Assembly (NCBI RefSeq): GCF_020991375.1
Contig: NZ_JAJLQZ010000010.1
Span: forward strand, 124,001-188,000
Length of the DNA stretch: 64,000 nucleotides
DNA from: Glycomyces amatae
GTDB taxonomy: Bacteria; Actinomycetota; Actinomycetes; Mycobacteriales; Micromonosporaceae
Direction: 5' to 3'
Each line of letters begins with the position of its first letter. Position 1 is the first letter of the stretch. Below, in pieces: positions 56,536-64,000 of the stretch. A program made the position numbers and the translations under genes. The notes below the pieces were generated by a model. The model saw only the letters and a program-made list of their open reading frames with translations. It did no database searches and was not told the origin of the DNA.

Positions 56536-58215
56536 ATGTCGAACGCCACCGTTGACCTCGTCTGCGGCCCGGCCGATCCCCTCCCCGGGTCAGAGCAGAG
56601 CTACCGGCTGACCGGTCTGCTCGGCTCGGGCGGGCAGGCCGACGTGTACCAGGCCGTTCGCGTCTCGGCGGGGATCTCCTCCGCGCCCCTCAGCGTCAAA
56701 GTCCTCCGGATCAACCCCCACGACACCCGCGAGCACCAGTTCCGCTCCTGGGACAAGGGCGACGCGGTCCTCATGGACCTCCACGGGCGCGACGTGGGCG
56801 CGATCTGCCGCCGCATCGACGCCTTCTACGGCCGCCTGCCGCACCCGCCGGGCCAGTCCCCGCAGGGCGACCCCGTCCCGTTCCAGGTCCTGGAGTACCT
56901 GCCCGGGCACGACCTGCGCCAGCTGCTCCAGCGGCGCGTCGCCCGCGTGGACGCGGCCCGCACGCTCCGCTCGGTCGCCGAGGTCATGGCCGCGATGCAC
57001 CACCCGCCCGTCGGCGCGCACCCGGTGCTCCACATGGACCTCAAGCCCGCGAACGTGATCATCGGCCCCGACGGCTCCGCGAAGGTCATCGACTTCACCG
57101 GCGCGCGCTACTACACCCCCGCCCACCTGACCACCATCGCCTACACCCGCGAGACGGCCGGGCCCGAGGCGCACCAGGGGAACGTGGGCCCCGCCTACGA
57201 CGTGCACGGCTTCGGCTCGATCGCGTTCTACATGGTCACCGGCGCGAGCGCCCGCACCGACTCGCCCGGCCACGAGCAGTCGGTGCCGTGGGCGCGGCTG
57301 CGCCGCCACCCGGTCCTGGAGGCCAACCCGCGCCTGCGCGAGCTGCTCACCGCGCCGCTGGACGACGACCCGAACAACCGGCCCCGCACCGACGAGCTGC
57401 CGCGGTGGATCGCCGACCTGTGCAACGTCGTGTCGCACGCGAACGTGCCCGACCTCGGCGTGGACTGGGGCGTCCGCCGCCCGGCGAACGCCTCGCCCGC
57501 GGACGACGCCACCCGCCGCCTCGGCCACCCCCCGAACGACGCGACCCGCCGCCTCGACCAGCAGGCCGCCTCGCCCGGGGCGCCGCCGACCGTGGTCGCC
57601 TCGCCGCAGTCGATGCCCCCCGTGGGCGGCACCCGCGTCATGGAGGCCGGCTCGCCTCCGACCAAGGTCGCGCAGGACCCGCCGATCGCCGGCCGCGTCC
57701 GCGTCCCCGACCAGGGCTCGTTCACGCCCGGCCGCTCGGCCGGCCCGGCCGCGAAGCCGGCCGACCCCCGCGACCTGCCGCGCCTGCGCCTGGACGGGGA
57801 CCCCAAGGAGCCCTCCGAGCGGGAGATCGAGAAGGCCGACCGGGCCCCGCTGCTCGGCCCGCCCGGATCGCTCGCGAAGGGCTTCGAGCTGTCGGTCATC
57901 GGCGGCCTGTTCTCGCTCATCATGTGGCTGCTCTCGACGGTCACGAACGGCATGGACAACCTCGGCTCCCAGGTCGTCAGCTACCTGGTCGTGCTCGGCG
58001 TCGCCGTCGGCGTGTTCTTCCTGCTGCGCGTCGCCGGGGGCATCCTGTGGGGCCGCTGGCTGCACGCCCGGCGCAAGTCGTCCCGGCTCGCGCACCTGGG
58101 CGCGGGGGTCTTCCTGTTCATGGTCGGGATGAGCTACCTCAACCAGCTCGACTGGAACTGGCTCCAGATCGACTTCAGCTGGCTCGACGGGATCACCGAC
58201 CTGTTCGGACGGTGA
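56536..58215 (+). CDS. Atypical membrane Ser/Thr kinase-like protein
   Basis: A 559-residue protein with an N-terminal kinase fold (about 22-305). The glycine loop GSGGQADVY (30-38) and ATP Lys55 are intact, but the catalytic loop reads HMDLKPAN (Asp168 kept, RD arginine lost) and the magnesium loop is DFT (186-188) instead of DFG. A Pro/Asp/Arg-rich linker contains repeated DDATRRLG and NDATRRLD segments, which look like Thr phosphorylation sites. Four hydrophobic segments follow (about 455-475, 488-510, 520-540 and near the end). ATG with GAAGGAC. It may be a low-activity kinase or a scaffold. Confidence 0.8.
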   Translation: MSNATVDLVCGPADPLPGSEQSYRLTGLLGSGGQADVYQAVRVSAGISSAPLSVKVLRINPHDTREHQFRSWDKGDAVLMDLHGRDVGAICRRIDAFYGRLPHPPGQSPQGDPVPFQVLEYLPGHDLRQLLQRRVARVDAARTLRSVAEVMAAMHHPPVGAHPVLHMDLKPANVIIGPDGSAKVIDFTGARYYTPAHLTTIAYTRETAGPEAHQGNVGPAYDVHGFGSIAFYMVTGASARTDSPGHEQSVPWARLRRHPVLEANPRLRELLTAPLDDDPNNRPRTDELPRWIADLCNVVSHANVPDLGVDWGVRRPANASPADDATRRLGHPPNDATRRLDQQAASPGAPPTVVASPQSMPPVGGTRVMEAGSPPTKVAQDPPIAGRVRVPDQGSFTPGRSAGPAAKPADPRDLPRLRLDGDPKEPSEREIEKADRAPLLGPPGSLAKGFELSVIGGLFSLIMWLLSTVTNGMDNLGSQVVSYLVVLGVAVGVFFLLRVAGGILWGRWLHARRKSSRLAHLGAGVFLFMVGMSYLNQLDWNWLQIDFSWLDGITDLFGR

Positions 58216-58430
58216 CCCCGGGCCGCGTTGCGTTTCCGCCGCATTTCCGCCACTTCTCAGAGAAGTTCGAGCATTCCTCCAGCGCTTCGCGAGTGTTCGG
58301 CCCTACGCTTGCCGGTAACGATCGCCGCGGCCTTCTTGCCTGATTTTCCAGAGGCCGCGGTGCAACCAAGTCGGGCGGACGGCGCGTCTAGGTGACGACA
58401 GATCCCCCTGGAAACCGGAAAGGCATTGCG

Positions 58431-59309
58431 ATGACCGCATTGACAACGGTCGGTGCCGCAGCTCTCACCCCTGAGCAGCGCGAATCCTTCGATCGCGACG
58501 GGTACCTCATGATCCGAGGCGCGCTCGACGCCGAGGAGCTCCAGCGCTGCTCCGACGCGCTGGACCGCGTGTACGAGGTCGAGAAGGAGGCGGGCAGGCT
58601 CAGCCCCGAGGGGGCCATGCACCGCCTCGACGCCGTGACCTCCTGCCCGGAGCTGGCGTTCCTGCTCAACCACCCCAGGACCTTCCACTACGTGTGGTCG
58701 ATCCTCGGCTGGAACTTCCACGTCTACCACTCCCACGTGGACAAGCACCCGCCGATCGAGGGCAAGCGCCCCTTCCGCTTCGAGTGGCACCAGGACGGCG
58801 GCCGGCAGAACCGCGAGACCGAGACCGAACCGCGCCCGCGCCTGTCGGTGAAGCTCGCGTACTTCTTCACCGACCTCGCCGAGGAGGGCCGGGGCAACAC
58901 CAAGATCATCCCCGGCTCCCACAAGTGGAACCGGATCGACGGCCCGCCGCGCCGCGACATGGAGTGGCCCGACCCCGAGGGCGCCATCGAGGTCACCGGC
59001 AACGCCGGGGACGTCATGTTCTTCGACCGCCGCATCTGGCACGCCCGGTCCGACAACTACTCGGACCTGACGCGCAAGGTCGCCTTCTTCGGGTTCACGC
59101 CGCGCTGGATCCGCGCCCGCGACCTCGTCGAGGACCTGCCGAACCAGGCGTGGTGGAACGACCTCGACCCGGTCCAGCAGCAGATGCTCGGCGGGCACAT
59201 GCCCACCGGCGACCACGGGTGGGGCCACTACCCGAAGGAGACGCCGCTGTACAACTGGCTGTCCGAGCGTGACCTCCTCGACCCGGACTACCCGCCGCTG
59301 CGCCCGTGA
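58431..59309 (+). CDS. Phytanoyl-CoA dioxygenase (PhyH) family protein
   Basis: A 292-residue Fe(II)/2-oxoglutarate-dependent oxygenase. Iron ligands: His and Asp of FEWHQDGG (about residue 122) and the distal His in RIWHARSDN (about 205), with an Arg about ten residues later for 2-oxoglutarate. IPGSHKWN is typical of PhyH. It is not clearly an ectoine hydroxylase: the EctD signature is not met. ATG 58431 with AAAGG is preferred to GTG 58392. Substrate unknown. pyrE follows after 25 nt. Confidence 0.87.
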   Translation: MTALTTVGAAALTPEQRESFDRDGYLMIRGALDAEELQRCSDALDRVYEVEKEAGRLSPEGAMHRLDAVTSCPELAFLLNHPRTFHYVWSILGWNFHVYHSHVDKHPPIEGKRPFRFEWHQDGGRQNRETETEPRPRLSVKLAYFFTDLAEEGRGNTKIIPGSHKWNRIDGPPRRDMEWPDPEGAIEVTGNAGDVMFFDRRIWHARSDNYSDLTRKVAFFGFTPRWIRARDLVEDLPNQAWWNDLDPVQQQMLGGHMPTGDHGWGHYPKETPLYNWLSERDLLDPDYPPLRP

Positions 59310-59334
59310 CCGGTGCGGATGGCAGGCTGAGCGC

Positions 59335-59871
59335 ATGAGCAACCACGCCGACCTCGCACGCGACATCTACCACCGCTCGCACCTGACCGGCGAGTTCCGG
59401 CTCAGGTCCGGCGTGGTCGCGAACGAGTACTTCGACAAGTACCTGTTCGAGTCCGACCCGGTCCTGCTGCGGCGCATCGCCGAGGCGCTCGCGCCGCTGG
59501 TGCCTGCGCACGGGGTGGACTCGCTGGCGGGCCTGGAGACCGGCGGCATCCCGATCGCGACCATGCTGTCGCAGCTGACGGGCCTGCCGACGCTGTTCGT
59601 GCGCAAGGAGGCCAAGACCTACGGCACCTGCCGCCTCGCCGAGGGCGGCGAGGTCGAGGGCCGGCGGCTGTTCATCGTGGAGGACGTGGTGACCTCGGGC
59701 GGCGCGATCCTGGACTCGGTGGCCGAGCTCCGCGACCGCGGCGCGGTCGTCGAGCGCGCCGTGTGCGTCATCGACCGCGAGTCGGGCGGGGCGAAGAACC
59801 TGGCCGACGCCGGGATCGAGCTCCAGGCGCTGTTCACGATGACCGAACTGAAGGCCGCCGGCGCGCAGTAG
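59335..59871 (+). CDS. pyrE: Orotate phosphoribosyltransferase
   Basis: A 178-residue enzyme of pyrimidine synthesis converting orotate and PRPP to OMP. The PRPP motif FIVEDVVTSGGAILDSV is at about residue 103-119, the orotate/phosphate Lys loop KEAKTYGTC near 82, and GLETGGIPIATML near 63. Length is standard for the short bacterial form. No Shine-Dalgarno is obvious. It may be transcribed with the oxygenase gene. Other pyr genes are not in the window. Confidence 0.93.
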   Translation: MSNHADLARDIYHRSHLTGEFRLRSGVVANEYFDKYLFESDPVLLRRIAEALAPLVPAHGVDSLAGLETGGIPIATMLSQLTGLPTLFVRKEAKTYGTCRLAEGGEVEGRRLFIVEDVVTSGGAILDSVAELRDRGAVVERAVCVIDRESGGAKNLADAGIELQALFTMTELKAAGAQ

Positions 59872-59887
59872 CCGCCAGGTGGGACGA

Positions 59888-59925
59888 ACGGAAGGGGCGG
59901 ACGCGAGCGCGTCCGCCCCTTCCGT
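59888..59925. terminator. Bidirectional terminator
   Basis: Perfect 17-bp stem (59888-59904 with 59909-59925), loop GAGC, between convergent pyrE and the PASTA kinase gene. Confidence 0.88.
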
Positions 59926-59931
59926 CTTCCG

Positions 59932-61731
59932 CTAACGGGCCCAGAGCCAGATCTCGGAGCCCTTCGGGTGCTCGCTGCCCGCGTCCAGGGACTGGTCGAA
60001 CACGGTCCCGGTGAACCAGATCTGCGCGGTCTTCACCGTGAAGCCGAGCCCCTCCAGCTCCTCCCTCGCCTCGTCGATGTCCATGCCGACCACGTCGGGG
60101 ACCTCGACCGGCTCGGGGCCCTCGCTCACCACGAGGTCCACCTCGTCGCCCTCGCCCGCGGGCGAGTCGGCCCCGGGGGTCTGCTCGATCACCGACCCGG
60201 CGGGGATCGTGTCGCTGTAGCGGGGCTCCACCTCGCCGACCGCCAGGCCCTCGGCCTCGATCGCGTCCCGGGCCGCGTCCTCGCCCTCGCCCACGACGTC
60301 GGGCACGGTGAGCGGCGGGAACCCGTCGGAGACGATCAGGGTCACCGGCGTCCCGGCCTTCACCTCCTCGCCCGCGGCGGGCTCGGTCCCGACGACCTCG
60401 TTCGCCTCGTACTCGGTGCTGTAGTCGCGCCGGACGGTGATCTCGGCGTCGAACTTCGCGAGCTCGGCGCGGGCCTCGTCCTCGCTCAACCCGGCCACGT
60501 TCGGCACCTGGTACCGCTCGGGGCCCAGCGAGATCACCACGGTGATCGTCGCGCCCTGGCGGATGCGGTCGCCCACGCCGGGGTCCTGCGACACGACCTG
60601 CCCGATCGGCACGCTCTCGCTGTAGCCGTCCCGGAGTTCGACGTCGAAGCCCTCCTCCTCGGCGAACGCCGCCACGGTCTCCCGCGTCTGGTCGAGCAGC
60701 GACGGCGCCGAGGTGTAGCGGCCGACGCCGATCCACCACCCGGCCGCCGCCACCGAGACCAGCGCGGCCGCGATGGCGACCAGCGTGACGAGGGCCTTCC
60801 AGGACCGCTTCGCGTGCGGCGGGCCGACGACCATGGTCGTCTGGACCGAGCGGGTCGGCCGCGGCACCTGCCCGGCGGTGCCCGGCGCGGGCTCGACGTC
60901 GACCGCCTGGAGCCGGCGCAGGAACGCCCCGGCGTCCACCGGCCGCGCCCCCGGCCTGCGGGCCGCGGCCGCGGTCACCAGCTCCGCGAGGCCCTCGGAC
61001 ACGTCGGGGGCCTTCAGCCGCGGCGAGGGGACGTCCTCCTCGACGTGGCGGCGGGCCACCGCGCCCGCGTCGGGCCCGTCGAACGGGACCTCGCCGGTCA
61101 GCAGCTCGTAGAGCACGAGCGCGGAGGAGTAGACGTCGCTCGCGGCCTGGGCCGGCTTCCCGTTCACCAGCTCGGGCGCGACGTAGGCGGCGGTGGCGAC
61201 GAGCGGGCCGGCGGTCTCGCGGTCGCCGTGGACGGCCTCGGCCAGGCCGAAGTCGACCACCTTGACCCGGTCGCCCCGGCCGCCGTTCTTCAGCAGGATG
61301 TTCTCGGGCTTGATGTCGCGGTGCACCAGACCGGCGTCGTGGGCGGCCTGGAGCCCGTCGAGGAGCTGCGCGAACAGCTCCACGGCCTCCTCGATCCGCA
61401 GGCGCCGGCGCCGGTTGAGCAGGTCGCGCAGGGTCGTGCCGGGCACGTACTCCATGACCACGTACGGCATCCCCTCGTGGACGCCCTGGTCGAAGACCGC
61501 GACCACGTTCGGATGGGAGAGCCGCGCGATCGTCCGGGCCTCGTGCGCGAACGCCTTCAGGTCGAACCCGGCGACGGGCGCGGTGGTGATCATCTTCACC
61601 GCGACGGTGCGGTCGAGCCGCTCGTCGTGGGCCTCGTAGACGTCGGCCATGCCGCCCTGCGCGATCAGCCGCCGCAACCGGTAGCGCCCGTCGACGATCG
61701 CACCGGTAAGGCCCCCAGTCGTCGTTGTCAA
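59932..61731 (-). CDS. PASTA-domain Ser/Thr protein kinase (PknB type)
   Basis: A 599-residue membrane kinase. The cytoplasmic catalytic domain (15-275) is complete: AQGGMADVY loop, Lys46, HRDIKPEN (137-144), DFG (160-162), APE. A linker, one TM (about 318-340) and an extracellular region with four PASTA repeats (about 345-599, each with VPNV/VPDV-like openings) follow. PASTA repeats bind muropeptides or lipid II, so it should couple cell-wall state to growth. The TTG start at 61731 is preferred: GGAGGTG lies four bases before, whereas ATG 61755 lies at or upstream of the likely transcription start. Confidence 0.93.
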   Translation of the reverse strand: MTTTTGGLTGAIVDGRYRLRRLIAQGGMADVYEAHDERLDRTVAVKMITTAPVAGFDLKAFAHEARTIARLSHPNVVAVFDQGVHEGMPYVVMEYVPGTTLRDLLNRRRRLRIEEAVELFAQLLDGLQAAHDAGLVHRDIKPENILLKNGGRGDRVKVVDFGLAEAVHGDRETAGPLVATAAYVAPELVNGKPAQAASDVYSSALVLYELLTGEVPFDGPDAGAVARRHVEEDVPSPRLKAPDVSEGLAELVTAAAARRPGARPVDAGAFLRRLQAVDVEPAPGTAGQVPRPTRSVQTTMVVGPPHAKRSWKALVTLVAIAAALVSVAAAGWWIGVGRYTSAPSLLDQTRETVAAFAEEEGFDVELRDGYSESVPIGQVVSQDPGVGDRIRQGATITVVISLGPERYQVPNVAGLSEDEARAELAKFDAEITVRRDYSTEYEANEVVGTEPAAGEEVKAGTPVTLIVSDGFPPLTVPDVVGEGEDAARDAIEAEGLAVGEVEPRYSDTIPAGSVIEQTPGADSPAGEGDEVDLVVSEGPEPVEVPDVVGMDIDEAREELEGLGFTVKTAQIWFTGTVFDQSLDAGSEHPKGSEIWLWAR

Positions 61732-61757
61732 CCCGCACCTCCTACACCTGGACATCA

Positions 61758-61763
61758 GTGTAG
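61758..61763 (-). promoter_or_regulatory. -10 box before PASTA kinase gene
   Basis: TACACT on the minus strand; transcription should start near 61751, about 20 nt before TTG 61731. Confidence 0.45.
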
Positions 61764-61812
61764 GAGTTCGACCCCATCCCGTCAGGACTGCTGCGCCGAG
61801 AGTTGTCCCCGC

Positions 61813-64000
61813 TTACAGCACCTCGGCGCCGGGGAAGACCGGCTTGTCGGGCGCCACGACCCCGAGCCGCTTGGTCGCGCGGGTCAGCGCCACGTAGAGG
61901 TTCCGCAGGCCCGAGGCCGCGATGGCGTCCGGGTCGACGACGATCACGCTGTCGAACTCGAGCCCCTTGGCCTGCTTGACCGTCAGGACCGCCGCGGCGT
62001 CGATCCCCGCGAGCCCCGCGGCGCGCTCGGCGGTCGTCACCACCGCCACGCTCCCCTCGCCGACGGCCCGCCGCTCGGCCGCGACCAGCTCCTCGACGCG
62101 CTCGTCGAGGCCCTCCTGCGCGATCTCCAGCCACGGCCGGTGCCCCGACTCGCGCACCGGGCGCGGCCGGGCCGCCTCGACCCCGATCGCGTCGAGCACC
62201 CGCGTCGCCACGTCCATGACCTCCGCCGGGGTCCGGTACGAGACCGTCAGCTGCTCGGCCCGCCAGACCAGGTCGGTCGCGCCGAACACCTCGGCCCAGG
62301 TCGCGGGCGCGGTCGGCCCGGCGGCCTGCGCGAGGTCCCCGGCCACGGTGAACGACCGCGTCACGCACCGCCGCAGCAGCGCCCGCCACTCCATGGGGGA
62401 CAGCTCCTGGGCCTCGTCCACGATCACGTGCCCGAAGATCCAGCGCCGGTCGGCTGCCGCGCGCTCGGCGACGGACACGAACGCCTCGTCGACCTGCCGC
62501 TCGCCGAGCCAGAACTCGTCGATCACGTCGCTGGCCTGGAGGATCTCCGACTCCTCGTCCTCGAAGTCGAACGAGGCCGACCCCTCCGTGATCGTCAAAA
62601 CGTCCTGCGCGTACGCGATCTGCTCGGCCGTCAGCTCCCCGGACCGCGGGCGGGCCTCGGTCTCGCCCAGGTGCTCGGCGGCCTCGTCCAGCAGCGCCAC
62701 GTCCGCCTCGCTCCAGCCGCCCGGCCCGCGGTGCAGCAGCGCGCGCTCCTCCCCGCGGAGCGCGGCCGCGGCCGAGGCGATGCGCTCGGGAGACGCGAAC
62801 AGGTCCTCCAGGAGCTCCTGCGCCGTCAACTCCGGCCACAGCGCCTCGATCTGGCCGCGGATGACCGGGTCGCCGGCGATCTCGACGGCGAGCTGCGCCC
62901 GGTCCTCCAGGCCCAGGAGGTTCTCCTCGCCGAGCGGGTCCTCCCCGATGATGTCGGCGTACTGCGTCGCCAGGTCCGCGATGACCCGCTTGTGGAAGGT
63001 CTCGCGGGCCTCGTTGTGCGGCAGGCCGGTCTCGCGGGCCGCGTCTCGCGCCGCGGTGATCTTCTCGGGCCGCAGCCACAGCTCGTGGTGCTCGTACCCG
63101 ACCGGGACCGGTTCGCGCGGCACGACCTGGCGGTCGGCGACGGCGCTGGCGACGACCCCGGCCATGACGGCGCGGCCCTTGAGGGCGGCGACCGCGTCGG
63201 TCTCGGGCCGGTCGGCGACCACGCCGGGGAACAGCTGCGCGGGCGTGCGCAGCAGGACGTCGGTCTCGGCCAGGCCCGGCAGGACCTCGGAGATGTAGCG
63301 CAGGAACTGCTTCCCGGGGCCGATGATGAGCACGCCGCGGCGCCCCAGCCGCTCGCGGTGCTCGTACAGCAGGTAGGCGGCGCGGTGGAGGGCGACGGCG
63401 GTCTTGCCGGTGCCCGGGGCGCCGTCGACGATCATGACGCCCTCCAGGGGCGCGCGGATGATCCGGTCCTGCTCGGCCTGGATGGTCGCGACGATGTCCT
63501 TCATGGCGCCGGTGCGCGCCGCGTCGAGCGCGGCCATCAGCGCGCCCTCGGAGCCGATCGAGGAGCCCGACCCGCCCGCGCTGTCGAGGTCGAGGACCTC
63601 GTCGTTGACCGAGCGCAGGCGCCGCCCCCGGGTGTGCAGGTGGCGGCGGCGGCGCACCCCGGCCGGGGAGGCGGCGGTCGCCAGGTAGAACCGGCGCCCG
63701 GCCTCCGAGCGCCAGTCCACGAGCAGCTGCCCGCCGCCCTCGGCGTGCAGGCCGATGCGGCCCAGGTACATCGGCTCCTCGCCGCCGGTGTAGTCGAGGC
63801 GCCCGAAGCACAGGCCCTCCTCGACGGCGTCGAGCTGGGCGATGCGGCGCCGGTACAGGTGCGCCTCGGCGTCGCGCTGCGAGCGCTCCTGGTCGTTCTC
63901 GACGTGCTTGCGGCGGGACTCGCCGAGCCGCTCGGCGGCCTCCTCGCGGAGGCGGTCGAGCCGGGCGTAGAGCCCGTCGAGGCGGGCCTGCTCGAACCGG
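61813..64000 (-). CDS. HelD/HelR-like RNA polymerase-associated ATPase (5' end beyond window)
   Basis: A UvrD/Rep-superfamily ATPase, 728 residues visible; the N-terminus lies off the right edge. The visible start is an arginine/glutamate-rich coiled coil (such as RFEQARLDGLYARLDRLREE), typical of the HelD secondary-channel arm. Walker A is GAPGTGKTAVALHRAAYLLYE, Walker B HVIVDEAQELSPMEWRALL, and late helicase motifs (VSYRTPAEV, VKQAKGLEFD, YVALTRATKRLGV) are present. HelD/HelR proteins release stalled or rifampicin-bound RNA polymerase. It lies upstream of the PASTA kinase gene on the same strand. Confidence 0.9.
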   Translation of the reverse strand, partial: RFEQARLDGLYARLDRLREEAAERLGESRRKHVENDQERSQRDAEAHLYRRRIAQLDAVEEGLCFGRLDYTGGEEPMYLGRIGLHAEGGGQLLVDWRSEAGRRFYLATAASPAGVRRRRHLHTRGRRLRSVNDEVLDLDSAGGSGSSIGSEGALMAALDAARTGAMKDIVATIQAEQDRIIRAPLEGVMIVDGAPGTGKTAVALHRAAYLLYEHRERLGRRGVLIIGPGKQFLRYISEVLPGLAETDVLLRTPAQLFPGVVADRPETDAVAALKGRAVMAGVVASAVADRQVVPREPVPVGYEHHELWLRPEKITAARDAARETGLPHNEARETFHKRVIADLATQYADIIGEDPLGEENLLGLEDRAQLAVEIAGDPVIRGQIEALWPELTAQELLEDLFASPERIASAAAALRGEERALLHRGPGGWSEADVALLDEAAEHLGETEARPRSGELTAEQIAYAQDVLTITEGSASFDFEDEESEILQASDVIDEFWLGERQVDEAFVSVAERAAADRRWIFGHVIVDEAQELSPMEWRALLRRCVTRSFTVAGDLAQAAGPTAPATWAEVFGATDLVWRAEQLTVSYRTPAEVMDVATRVLDAIGVEAARPRPVRESGHRPWLEIAQEGLDERVEELVAAERRAVGEGSVAVVTTAERAAGLAGIDAAAVLTVKQAKGLEFDSVIVVDPDAIAASGLRNLYVALTRATKRLGVVAPDKPVFPGAEVL

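Noticed and set aside
61742-63811. Alternative minus-strand frame overlapping the HelD-like gene
   Set aside because: The frame ending at 61813 carries all helicase motifs; the other is a shadow.

Overview
The window is about 64 kb of very G+C-rich chromosome from an actinomycete. The evidence is codon use dominated by G/C third positions, frequent GTG/TTG starts, leaderless promoters, actinobacterial marker families (a mycothiol-dependent nitroreductase relative, DUF3145, DUF5130, DUF4439, DUF6069, GlbO-type haemoglobin, PASTA kinase) and local gene orders resembling Mycobacterium and Streptomyces. The gene set would fit a non-mycobacterial family such as Glycomycetaceae or Micromonosporaceae, but the sequence alone does not settle this. 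I see no rRNA, tRNA, CRISPR, insertion sequence or prophage. This looks like core chromosome with a few accessory insertions.

Layout. 0-3.3 kb: TetR regulator divergent from an MMPL exporter, with a palindromic operator over the exporter -10. 3.4-6.7 kb: sugar ABC importer (two permeases and a Tat-type lipoprotein binding protein) without its own ATPase. 6.8-11.4 kb: purU, then the dxr-rseP-ispG module (isoprenoid precursor synthesis and a site-2 protease). 11.6-13.5 kb: a membrane protein, a hairpin-rich non-coding stretch and map. 13.6-17.9 kb: FtsX-type permease, ATPase and PadR regulator with a strong operator. 18-32.7 kb: rimP-nusA-ylxR-infB, then a roughly 5.5 kb block (methyltransferase, sulfotransferase, two-component system, DUF6069), then ylxP-rbfA-MATE, a 37-codon small gene and truB.

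32.8-35.8 kb: AraC regulator, mycothiol-type reductase, DUF3145 and an unknown 115-residue protein behind an unusual U-tract hairpin. 35.9-41.9 kb, minus strand: otsA, an otsB-GH15 trehalase fusion and a membrane Ser/Thr kinase with a fibronectin-III-like tail. 42.1-55.9 kb: ettA, thioesterase, YbjN protein, GlbO, MscS, HNH endonuclease, DUF5130, pepN, DUF1015 and rpiB, a set that from memory resembles the M. tuberculosis Rv2465c-Rv2477c neighbourhood. 56-64 kb: an atypical kinase, a PhyH dioxygenase, pyrE, a PASTA kinase and a HelD-like helicase running off the right edge.

Cross-cutting signals: (i) about a dozen genes have a TANNNT box 6-8 nt before the start codon and no Shine-Dalgarno sequence, so are probably leaderless; (ii) many transcription units end in long perfect G+C-rich hairpins without U-tracts; (iii) a decaying 29-bp tandem repeat grows out of the 3' end of the glbO gene. 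No clear defence system, biosynthetic gene cluster or wholly new multi-gene system was found; the most unusual items are listed as findings.
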